Of a stretch of DNA of 64,000 nucleotides, positions 24,173-32,171 are shown one piece after another; the first letter of the stretch is position 1, and every line of letters starts with the position of its first letter. The stretch is from Arcanobacterium pinnipediorum. GTDB taxonomy: Bacteria; Actinomycetota; Actinomycetes; Actinomycetales; Actinomycetaceae. Where the stretch lies: assembly GCF_023973165.1 (NCBI RefSeq), contig NZ_CP099547.1, positions 62,001 to 126,000 on the forward strand. The letters run 5' to 3'. The notes beneath the pieces were generated by a model. It had not been told where the DNA came from and made no database searches. It worked only from the letters and a program-made list of their open reading frames with translations. The position numbers and the translations under genes are program-made.

Positions 24173-26983
24173 ATGCGCGTGCAGAGTAGAAGAAGAAGTG
24201 GTCGGATGAGCGCAAGTGTGCTCGTCTGTACTCTTGTTTTAGCACTGATCCCAATTGCTGGTGTTCAGAATCTAGCTCAGGCAGAGTCTGATGGTAGCGA
24301 GAATCCAGAGATTGCCAGTACCGTAGAGGTAACCGATAAGCTGGAAACTGGCAATGAATCTTCGGCTCCGGTCGATGCTGTGGCTACGAATGAGGCGCCA
24401 ACGGCACAAGAAGCCGAGGCAACTCCACCTGCCGAAGTTGGAAGCGATGCGAGTTCAGATGAACCCGAGCAAGCTGATGCTGAATCGCCAGAACTGAATG
24501 TGGTTGATGACGAAGATTTCTTCGGGTCAGAACCGCTATTAGCTGTGCGTGCAGCTGTTGATGATCCGCTTCTCAACGCAGCTCATGTCTGTAACGATGG
24601 TGATTTCTTCACGCTCGGCTCCCGAGGCGCGGTGCGTTACATTAAATACGATCCAGTATCAAAAACCTCGAAAGTTGTTCAGACCATGGATATTCCGTTC
24701 GGAACGTTCAAGTGGAGCAATAATAACGATGGTGGAATCCCTTCGCCTTCGGGAGTAAATTATCGCCCGGAATTCCCAGGAGGTGATGACGCCTACTTCG
24801 ATGGCTTGGCAGTAAGTGGCGAAAGAATCTTTGCGCTTAGCCAGAAGAGCAACGAGAGCGCCAATGCGAATGGTGCCTACGATGAAGGCGTCGTTATATA
24901 TGAGTATGAAACCGGGCCGAAGCAGTGGTATGTCCATACCAGAAATGGGCGAGTTGAAAACTCGTGGGGCACGCAAACTTGGGATGGCGAAACCATTTAT
25001 AAGGATCGTGTTCCGCAGGGATCACATGGCATTAATTCATCTCCGATCAAACCAACTTTTTCGCCAAGATACGGGAATGCCGACAAAACTAACACCTTTT
25101 CTAAGGCTGATACGAATTTTCTTGCTGGAGTCCTCTATCCCGATGGGACCTATGTGTTCGGTGGAACAACTGGGATAAGGAATAAAAAGGACAATACCTC
25201 TGAGTTTAAAACATTCGCCCGGAAGCCAGACGGTACCATCGTATATCTAGGTCACACCAAGATATCTGCAAGCCACGATAATGTTACTGGTGATTATGTT
25301 GTAGGTGAAAACGGTGATCTCTATATTGCGACCGTATCCCAAACAATTTCACTCTTTGGTCAGCCTGGTACTTACGAGGTGAGTCTAACCCGTCTAGCCG
25401 CATCAGATATTCGTTCTAGCATTGATAATCCAGTAGCAACGTGGAATCCCGCTAGAAGTAACTGGTATAGCTCCGGTAACAGGATTTTTGACCACTCACT
25501 GAAGAATAGGCTCGGCACAACTCCTCGAGAAATAACGAGTGATCCCGTTTTTTCAAACGTAACATTCAAAGACACCACGGCGTTCAAAAAGTTCACTATG
25601 GGAGGCTTGAGCGTTTCGTCGACCGGCAAGGTAGTAGTGAGTGTATACGGTACGGAAATAGTTAACTACGAAACTAAAAATACCTATACTCGATTCTATC
25701 AATTCGATCCCAAAACCGCTGATTCCCAAAACTTTGTTGATGCGGACGCACTATTCGATAACGATAATTATACTCCGGTAAATATGTGGCAGATTGACGC
25801 TGGAAGCTCGAATAAGGGTGTTACAGACATGACTGGCTGCCCTATTCCTCTGCCAAGAGTGTCGTTCAAGGTGGACAAAGACATCAGCGGTGAACGATAT
25901 TCACCTGCGGATCAGTTTGAATTTAGTGCGGCTTTGAGTACGGGTGAAGAGTTTACTGGCGCCACTACTGGTACAACAACAGGTCCTCGTGAAGTTATCG
26001 CGGAACAAAAAGCACCAGTTGGTTCCGTTTTGACGCTAACTGAACGGTTTACCCAAGGTGCAGTAAAAGAGAATTACACGACCACTCTTACGTGTCGCGA
26101 TGAAGCTGGCAAGACACATAACCCGAAGGCCGGAACGACAAACGAATACGAACTTACCGATGCTATTACCGGTGTGTTGACGTGTACCTTCGTTAACACA
26201 GCTAAACCTAAGCCTACCTATGAGTTCAAGATTCATAAGGTGTTGCAGACCGATAATGGTAATATCGCGGGAAATAATGTCGAGTTCGGACTCTACCGGG
26301 ATAATAACGGCACTCGGGGCGCCTTAATCGAAAAGAAGGCGACGAATGCTCAAGGTAATACTTCGTGGACTAACTTAACTGCAGGTCAATATTGGCTGGT
26401 TGAAACTCGTGCTCCAGAAGGATATCTGCCTGTTGCAGATAAGAAATACTTAGTCGATAAAGACACTGTTGTTAACGGCGTCTATACGGCTCCCGATATC
26501 GTCAATCTTCCTAATACACCTGGAATTTTGACCATCGAAAAAGTCGACTCCAGCGATGTCACTAGCCACTTGGCTGGTTCAGAGTGGAGTTTAGAAAAGT
26601 TTGCTGGTAACAGCTGGCAACCATATCTCACAATAGTTGACGACGTGTCGGCAACTACTGGCGCGAACACTATCGACCGTGATAACCGTGCCGGTTATCT
26701 AAAGGTTGAGAAGCTACCGTTAGGTCAGTACCGCTTGACCGAAACACGCTCACCTGTGGGATATACGCTGCCAGTAGATGCGCAACGGATAAAAGAATTT
26801 ACTGTTACCACTCAAGATTTTCGGTTTGAATACAAGATTCAAAACGAAAGATTCGTCGGTCCGACTCTTCCACTGACTGGCGGTCTAGGAAGAGATCTAT
26901 TCCTCTTCGGGGGATATGGCGTGCTCATTGTAGCCGCAACCGTCATGTTGGTGTTTGGGTATAGACGTACAAAAACAAACTAA
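24173..26983 (+). CDS. LPXTG-anchored pilus adhesin (minor/tip subunit)
   Basis: About 936 residues. An N-terminal signal peptide (SASVLVCTLVLALIPIAGVQ with A-Q-A cleavage) precedes an acidic, low-complexity linker rich in E/A/P/T. A large unique domain (about 130-560) follows, containing Y-D-P and beta-rich segments. Then come SpaA/Cna_B-like domains, the last with E-T-R-A-P-E-G-Y and E-T-R-S-P-V-G-Y motifs that form isopeptide bonds. The end is LPLTGG, a hydrophobic helix and RRTKTN. It is the first gene of an adhesin - pilin - sortase C operon, the usual SpaA-type pilus order. The start is ATG 24173 or GTG 24179; the GGAAGGA is better spaced for the GTG. Confidence 0.88.
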   Translation: MRVQSRRRSGRMSASVLVCTLVLALIPIAGVQNLAQAESDGSENPEIASTVEVTDKLETGNESSAPVDAVATNEAPTAQEAEATPPAEVGSDASSDEPEQADAESPELNVVDDEDFFGSEPLLAVRAAVDDPLLNAAHVCNDGDFFTLGSRGAVRYIKYDPVSKTSKVVQTMDIPFGTFKWSNNNDGGIPSPSGVNYRPEFPGGDDAYFDGLAVSGERIFALSQKSNESANANGAYDEGVVIYEYETGPKQWYVHTRNGRVENSWGTQTWDGETIYKDRVPQGSHGINSSPIKPTFSPRYGNADKTNTFSKADTNFLAGVLYPDGTYVFGGTTGIRNKKDNTSEFKTFARKPDGTIVYLGHTKISASHDNVTGDYVVGENGDLYIATVSQTISLFGQPGTYEVSLTRLAASDIRSSIDNPVATWNPARSNWYSSGNRIFDHSLKNRLGTTPREITSDPVFSNVTFKDTTAFKKFTMGGLSVSSTGKVVVSVYGTEIVNYETKNTYTRFYQFDPKTADSQNFVDADALFDNDNYTPVNMWQIDAGSSNKGVTDMTGCPIPLPRVSFKVDKDISGERYSPADQFEFSAALSTGEEFTGATTGTTTGPREVIAEQKAPVGSVLTLTERFTQGAVKENYTTTLTCRDEAGKTHNPKAGTTNEYELTDAITGVLTCTFVNTAKPKPTYEFKIHKVLQTDNGNIAGNNVEFGLYRDNNGTRGALIEKKATNAQGNTSWTNLTAGQYWLVETRAPEGYLPVADKKYLVDKDTVVNGVYTAPDIVNLPNTPGILTIEKVDSSDVTSHLAGSEWSLEKFAGNSWQPYLTIVDDVSATTGANTIDRDNRAGYLKVEKLPLGQYRLTETRSPVGYTLPVDAQRIKEFTVTTQDFRFEYKIQNERFVGPTLPLTGGLGRDLFLFGGYGVLIVAATVMLVFGYRRTKTN

Positions 26984-27031
26984 AACCAACGATAACCATT
27001 AGATACACACCGAATTTATTTAGGAGTTCAT

Positions 27032-28525
27032 GTGAAGAAAAATAACGGAGTGAAGCGCCGGGGAGCAATCGTATCCCTCGCTTTAGCACTCGTCGCACCG
27101 TTCGCATTGATTGGAGGAGCAGCTAACGCAGCTCCCGATCCTGGCGCAAATAATCCGGCAGCATTAGGCAATATTGATGATGCTCAGCCTCGAAGCTTGA
27201 CCATCCACAAGTATGAAGCACCAGTATGGGATGCAGCTACCTATCCAAAAGATGGTACTGAACTTGCAGCACCAGCTGGCGCTAAGCCACTTGCTGACGT
27301 AACCTTCTCAGTAAAGAAGATTAACAATGTTGATCTCACCACCAATGAAGGTTGGGCCAAGCTCAAGACACTCACACCAGCTAACGCTGACGTGGCTGGA
27401 GTTACCGCTACAACAATGAAAACAGTTGCTGACGGTACCGCAAAGTTTACAGGTCTCGAAGTTGGCGCATACCTCGTTGAAGAAACCGAAGCACCTGCTA
27501 ATGTCACCAAGAAGGTTGCTCCATTCATCGTAACCGTTCCATTCCCGGCAACGACTGACAACTTCGCCAAGTCTGCAAAGGGCTGGATCTACGACGTTCA
27601 CGTTTACCCGAAGAATGAAATCACGAACAAGCCTTCGAAGATTGTTTCGTCAACAACTCCAACCACCAATGTCGGTTCCGATATTAAGTGGGAACTCACC
27701 GTTCCAGTTCCTCAGATCACCAAGGACTTCACCAAGTTCGAAGTTACTGATCAACTCGACGCAGCAGTTAAGCACTCAGCTACTAACCAGCCAGTAATTA
27801 CCATTGATGGCACGGTTCTTCCTGCTGCTAAGTACGATGTTACCGGCGGCGCCCAAGGTCAAGTTCTGACTTTCAACTTTGCAAAAGCATTGGCTGATTT
27901 GAACGCTGCTAAGGGTAAGAACATCGTTATCACCTTCTACACCACCGTTGAGAGCGCTCCTACAGATAACATTGTTCCTAACAACTTGTTCCAGTTGACC
28001 TACAATGATGGCGACGGTCCAGACACGGTTACTCCTCCGCCACTTGATGACGAGAAGCCAAAGGCATACTTCGGTTCTTTCAAGATCAAGAAGACCTCTT
28101 CCATTGGTGATAAGCTCCCACTTAAGGATGCTCAGTTCGCAGTATACGCCACCGAAGCAGACGCCAACGCTGGTCAAAACGCTATTGAAACTGCAACTTC
28201 TGACAAGTCCGGTATCGTTAACTTCTCAAGCTTGTACCGTGGCTCGGCTGCTAACGCAACCAAGGAATACTGGGTGAAAGAAACCCAGGCACCTGCTGGT
28301 TACAAGTTGTCTACTACAGTGACCAAGATTACTGTCACGGCTACTTCCGGTAAGAACGATCCTGATACCACGATCGAGAACATTCCATACCAGCCAGGCG
28401 ATGTTCCAGAACTACCATTGACTGGTGCTGCTGGCAAGGTTCTCTTGATCTTCGCCGGTCTCGCAATCTTGTCCATCTCGGTAGGTACCGCATTTGTTAC
28501 CCGCCGTCGTAAGGCAAACATCTGA
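27032..28525 (+). CDS. Major pilin, SpaH/EbpB family
   Basis: A 497-residue shaft pilin. A signal peptide (GAIVSLALALVAPFALIGGA, cleavage after A-N-A) is followed by SLTIHKYEAP. The pilin motif WIYDVHVYPKN supplies the lysine used for polymerisation, the E-box YWVKETQAPAGYKL stabilises the last domain, and LPLTGAAGK with a membrane helix and RRRKANI forms the sorting signal. The GTG at 27032 has AGGAG five bases upstream; the overlapping ATG is followed at once by a stop. Codon use and lower AT content suggest high expression. A long hairpin separates it from the sortase gene. Confidence 0.95.
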   Translation: MKKNNGVKRRGAIVSLALALVAPFALIGGAANAAPDPGANNPAALGNIDDAQPRSLTIHKYEAPVWDAATYPKDGTELAAPAGAKPLADVTFSVKKINNVDLTTNEGWAKLKTLTPANADVAGVTATTMKTVADGTAKFTGLEVGAYLVEETEAPANVTKKVAPFIVTVPFPATTDNFAKSAKGWIYDVHVYPKNEITNKPSKIVSSTTPTTNVGSDIKWELTVPVPQITKDFTKFEVTDQLDAAVKHSATNQPVITIDGTVLPAAKYDVTGGAQGQVLTFNFAKALADLNAAKGKNIVITFYTTVESAPTDNIVPNNLFQLTYNDGDGPDTVTPPPLDDEKPKAYFGSFKIKKTSSIGDKLPLKDAQFAVYATEADANAGQNAIETATSDKSGIVNFSSLYRGSAANATKEYWVKETQAPAGYKLSTTVTKITVTATSGKNDPDTTIENIPYQPGDVPELPLTGAAGKVLLIFAGLAILSISVGTAFVTRRRKANI

Positions 28526-28560
28526 AAAAAGTAGCCATTAGCTATTAATGGTTCCTTTAC

Positions 28561-28606
28561 TATCAAGCCTCCAAGATGTGCATATGTACTTCTTGGAGGC
28601 TTGATA
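28561..28606 (+). terminator. Hairpin between major pilin and sortase C genes
   Basis: TATCAAGCCTCCAAGA (28561-28576) and its exact complement TCTTGGAGGCTTGATA (28591-28606) give a 16-bp stem with a 14-base loop. No T run follows, so it may be a partial terminator or an RNA-stabilising 3' structure that keeps pilin mRNA more abundant than sortase mRNA. Confidence 0.75.
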
Positions 28607-28635
28607 CGTCAAGCATATTTCAAAGGACATAAACC

Positions 28636-29541
28636 ATGCGTCGTGTTTACCTCGGCAGAATCATCTCCAGTATTCTCGCAATTATCGGATTTGCGGTACT
28701 TCTCTATCCCACTGCGGCGTCATGGACTAACCAGTATTATCAGTCGAAACTCATCGGCCTCGTCCATGAACAAGTCAAACACGTAGAACCAGCAGCGCAC
28801 GAACAAATCGCACAAGCACGCCGCTACAACGACGCATTAACATCAGGTGCCCGATTGGCACCCAATACCAATATTCCACTCGGTGATATCAAACAAACCG
28901 AATCCTCCCTCGGGCTCGCAGACTACTTCGATATCTTAAACATCCAAAATTCCGGCATCATGGGACGAATACTTGTTCCCTCTGCCGACGTCGATATTCC
29001 AATCTACCACGGAACCGATGAAAGTACCCTACTTAAAGGTGCCGGTCACCTCCAAGGCACATCCTTCCCCGTAGGTGGCGTAGGAACCCGCTCAGTGATT
29101 ACAGCACACCGCGGACTCGCCTCCGCAACAATGTTCACCAATCTTGATCGAGTTGAGCTAGGTGACGAATTCACCCTCAACATCTTCGACGAAGTTCTCG
29201 TCTACCGCGTTATAGACGTCAAAGTCGTTGCCCCAGAAGATAGCGAACAAATCAAAGCAGACCCCGATCGCGACCTCGCAACTCTTGTGACCTGTACGCC
29301 ACTCGGAATTAACTCCCATCGTATCCTCGTTACCGGCGAACGCATCACACCAACCCCAATCGAGAACATCGAAGAAGCCTCCCAAGACTCTTCCCTGCCA
29401 CGATTCCCGTGGTTCGCAGTCTTTTACACAATCTTCTTCATCGTCGCACTAGCCATCATCATTCACTCGATCTATAAACTTCGCAAACTAAAAGCAGCCA
29501 ATCGCGAAGAAACAATCGACTCTAGCGAACCAGTAGCGTAA
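28636..29541 (+). CDS. srtC: Class C pilus-specific sortase
   Basis: A 301-residue transpeptidase that joins pilin subunits. It has an N-terminal helix (IISSILAIIGFAVLLYPTAA), a sortase barrel with the conserved I-P-I-Y-H-G-T, the catalytic histidine in ITAHRGL, the cysteine in TLVTCTPLGINSHR with the arginine, and a C-terminal membrane helix typical of class C. The DP[FWY] lid motif found in many class C enzymes is not visible ahead of the barrel. The start ATG has AAAGGA upstream. It is the last gene of the pilus operon. Confidence 0.95.
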   Translation: MRRVYLGRIISSILAIIGFAVLLYPTAASWTNQYYQSKLIGLVHEQVKHVEPAAHEQIAQARRYNDALTSGARLAPNTNIPLGDIKQTESSLGLADYFDILNIQNSGIMGRILVPSADVDIPIYHGTDESTLLKGAGHLQGTSFPVGGVGTRSVITAHRGLASATMFTNLDRVELGDEFTLNIFDEVLVYRVIDVKVVAPEDSEQIKADPDRDLATLVTCTPLGINSHRILVTGERITPTPIENIEEASQDSSLPRFPWFAVFYTIFFIVALAIIIHSIYKLRKLKAANREETIDSSEPVA

Positions 29542-29583
29542 CCTCTTCCTAGCAACCACGATTCAACCGAGAGTTAAACCGAA

Positions 29584-30417
29584 TTAACTCTCGTCGCGTA
29601 GATTGCGCGGAATAGTTCCCGGCTCATCGGGATTCTTATGCCGAAGTTTATGGCGGAACTCGCGACCAGCCTGAGCAACACCCTTGGTGCTAGCTTCGGT
29701 AGCGATAGTTGGTTCAGTTGAAGTTTGCTGAGCAATAGAATCATCGAGCATGTGGCGCGGCCGAATACGTAACCGCCGTAACCGTTCGGAATAGCGGCGC
29801 AGATCGTAGGCGGTTCGCGGTAACTGCCAATTAAACCGGCGAGCCATCATCCCGAACACGGCGCACATGAGGATCGCCGATCCCATGCCTATCTGATACA
29901 TGCCGTTGTATTGGAAGATCACCATTTGAGTTGCTGCGAGAACAGAAAAAGTGGCATAGAGCGGGCTGCCGCCGAAAATTGCGGGAATACGGTTCACCAT
30001 CACGTCGCGCAAAACCCCGCCCATGGTTGCGGTGATAACTCCAAGGAAAATAGAGGGCACCCAGTCCAGACCGGCACTCAAACCCTTCGACGCCCCGGTT
30101 GCCGACCAGCATCCCAGAGCAAGGACGTCTGCCAGCGAGAGCATCCGCCGAGACCATTTCCCCTCGAACGGAAACAGGTAAGACAAAATCGAGGCGGCAA
30201 AAGCACCACCCAGATACCACGGGTCAGTCAGTGCAACCGGGAAACCCACCCCGAGCATGACATCGCGGGTGATTCCGCCGCCCAGAGCCGTCCCCGTACC
30301 TAAGACGAGAAACCCAATGAGGTCGTATCCAAGGATTCGAGCCAACGCCGAGCCGATCAGGGCGTTAGCGATAACTCCGATAACGTCAACGAAGCGGAAC
30401 AGGGTTTCGGGATCCAT
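29584..30417 (-). CDS. TRIC-type cation channel (UPF0126)
   Basis: A 277-residue membrane protein with seven hydrophobic segments and the two internal UPF0126 repeats: GTALGGGITRDVMLG in the first and TATMGGVLRDVMVNRIP in the second. Bacterial members form trimeric monovalent-cation channels. The C-terminal 90 residues are basic and cytosolic. It starts 8 bp after the macrodomain gene stop and is probably in the same transcript. Confidence 0.9.
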   Translation of the reverse strand: MDPETLFRFVDVIGVIANALIGSALARILGYDLIGFLVLGTGTALGGGITRDVMLGVGFPVALTDPWYLGGAFAASILSYLFPFEGKWSRRMLSLADVLALGCWSATGASKGLSAGLDWVPSIFLGVITATMGGVLRDVMVNRIPAIFGGSPLYATFSVLAATQMVIFQYNGMYQIGMGSAILMCAVFGMMARRFNWQLPRTAYDLRRYSERLRRLRIRPRHMLDDSIAQQTSTEPTIATEASTKGVAQAGREFRHKLRHKNPDEPGTIPRNLRDES

Positions 30418-30425
30418 GCCATGCC

Positions 30426-31364
30426 CTATGCGTGAACATGGCTTGGGGTGCGGTTTTCGCTTTCAACCCAATGCTCAAGTTGTTTCAAGACCTTTTCAGC
30501 ATCTGCATCAGTTCGTAAAGAAAAGACGATGAGGTCTAAAGACTGATCGTGCTGGTAGGTCCAATGCTCAACCGCATCCAACGCGATCCGTGTGGCTTCC
30601 TCAAGCGGGAAACCGCCGTTGCCGGTAGATAGTCCTGGGAATGCGATCGAACGAATATCACCCTTAACCCGGGCAAGCTCCATACAATTCCAGTACGCCT
30701 TAAATAATGTGGCGCGATCTTTTTGCGTCACCTTGCCATTCTTCAACTCCGGGCCGGTTGTGTGGATAACGTACTTAGCAGGCAAGCGGTATCCGCGAGT
30801 GATGATCGCATCAGCTGGCTCCAGCCCCTTATCTCCGTTGAGCCGGCGAACAGTGTTGGTATCGTTACGCATCCACGGACCAGCTTGTTCATGTAGCGTT
30901 GAATCCAGGCAGTCATGCAGCGGAATCGGGCATCCGTTGAGATCAGGAACCGCAGCATTAACGATCGCATCCACAACCAGTTGGCGCATATCACCCCGAT
31001 ACAACACAGTATGTGGTGCAGGCCCATAATCGCAATCCGGGATCATATCTGATACGCGGCGCAAATTAGCAGCCTCAACCCGACCATGATGGCCAACTTG
31101 CCGATAGAGCAAAGTGTTGATAGCTCGTGAGGAAATAGGATCAAGAGGTGTTGGTTCACGAACCGCAAGTTCGGCTTGCAACCACCGCAACAACCCCTCA
31201 TCCGTTGATAGGTGTGCCAGCGAGGACGTGCCGGTATAGTGCTTTTCGTTAATGCCGCCAAGTGCGGTCATGAGTAAATCGTAGTCAGAACGGATATCAT
31301 CTTTTGGTTCTGGAAATGGCTCATCAAGATGAATCTCGTGACGGTAATCCGATAGTTTAAGCAT
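30426..31364 (-). CDS. Zn-type macrodomain protein-ADP-ribose hydrolase
   Basis: A 312-residue protein. Residues 1-115 are an N-terminal extension seen in this subgroup. The macrodomain begins at VVDAIVNAAVPDLNGC and continues with PIPLHDCLDSTLHEQAG, whose His and two Cys match the zinc ligands of the Zn-Macro family, then KYVIHTTGP and FPGLSTGNGGFP, the ADP-ribose loop. These enzymes remove ADP-ribose from proteins. The usual N-A-A-N-S reads N-A-A-V-P here, a change at a conserved asparagine next to the active site. It is cotranscribed with a TRIC channel; no sirtuin or lipoate genes are nearby. Confidence 0.85.
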   Translation of the reverse strand: MLKLSDYRHEIHLDEPFPEPKDDIRSDYDLLMTALGGINEKHYTGTSSLAHLSTDEGLLRWLQAELAVREPTPLDPISSRAINTLLYRQVGHHGRVEAANLRRVSDMIPDCDYGPAPHTVLYRGDMRQLVVDAIVNAAVPDLNGCPIPLHDCLDSTLHEQAGPWMRNDTNTVRRLNGDKGLEPADAIITRGYRLPAKYVIHTTGPELKNGKVTQKDRATLFKAYWNCMELARVKGDIRSIAFPGLSTGNGGFPLEEATRIALDAVEHWTYQHDQSLDLIVFSLRTDADAEKVLKQLEHWVESENRTPSHVHA

Positions 31365-31423
31365 GGTAGACCTTTCTCGCTACATCTAAGGATACCCATG
31401 TTCATCGCGAAGGTCATGTGAGA

Positions 31424-31429
31424 TAAGCT
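31424..31429 (+). promoter_or_regulatory. -10 element suggesting leaderless rnhA mRNA
   Basis: TAAGCT (TANNNT type) lies exactly 6 bases before the rnhA ATG, which has no Shine-Dalgarno. Transcription would start at or next to the A of ATG. Confidence 0.4.
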
Positions 31430-31435
31430 AGTCTC

Positions 31436-32053
31436 ATGACTTTTTCACACCAGCCTTCGTTATTTTCTGACTTTGCCGAAATTGACGAACAACTATTGAA
31501 CGACGACGAACAACAGATCTACGAATCTAACACAAAACCGAAAAGGCAAGAAGGCTTCACCCTGCCTCCCGACGCTCACGAAACGAAAATCGGCCACCCA
31601 GTAGGATCGCCGTCGTCATCCCACACGTTAGTGATCGCAACCGACGGTGCATGTTCTGGAAATCCGGGGCCAGGTGGCTGGGCGTTCGTCGATCAAACCT
31701 CGGGCTACGCAGTCTCTGGTGGTTCTGGCCAAACAACAAACAATATTATGGAGCTAACCGCAATGCTGCACGCATTGCGTTATGCCGGGCCAGATGTTGA
31801 TCTCTTGTTGCGCGTCGATTCGAAATACGTCATCGATTCGATGACGAAATGGGCTGCCGGATGGCGTAACCGCGGCTGGCGCAAAGCCGATGGTAAGCCA
31901 GTGCTGAACCGAGAACTCATCGAAGAAATACTCAATCTCTATGAAGCTCGAACTGGTAGAACTGATATCGAATGGGTTCGCGGGCACAACGGAGATCCGG
32001 GCAACGATCTCGCTGATCGGCTCGCAGTAGAACAAACAGCTCTCCACAAGTAA
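31436..32053 (+). CDS. rnhA: Ribonuclease HI with N-terminal extension
   Basis: A 205-residue protein that degrades RNA in RNA-DNA hybrids. The RNase H fold spans residues about 64-200: the four acidic residues lie in ATDGACSGNPGPGG, NIMELTAM, RVDSKYVID and GNDLADRLA, and the flexible histidine in WVRGHNGDPG. The first 60 residues are acidic and not part of the enzyme; they lack the caulimovirus-type hybrid-binding motif. The ATG at 31436 lacks a Shine-Dalgarno and may be read from a leaderless mRNA. Confidence 0.93.
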   Translation: MTFSHQPSLFSDFAEIDEQLLNDDEQQIYESNTKPKRQEGFTLPPDAHETKIGHPVGSPSSSHTLVIATDGACSGNPGPGGWAFVDQTSGYAVSGGSGQTTNNIMELTAMLHALRYAGPDVDLLLRVDSKYVIDSMTKWAAGWRNRGWRKADGKPVLNRELIEEILNLYEARTGRTDIEWVRGHNGDPGNDLADRLAVEQTALHK

Positions 32054-32171
32054 GAAGAACAACTGCACGGCATTGGCTCGTTAAGAGTGCTACGCAGTGA
32101 TAATGACGTAAACAGAAAGATGTTAGTATCCGGCAGCAAAATATGTCGGAGTATGATGTTAAGGTCACCTT

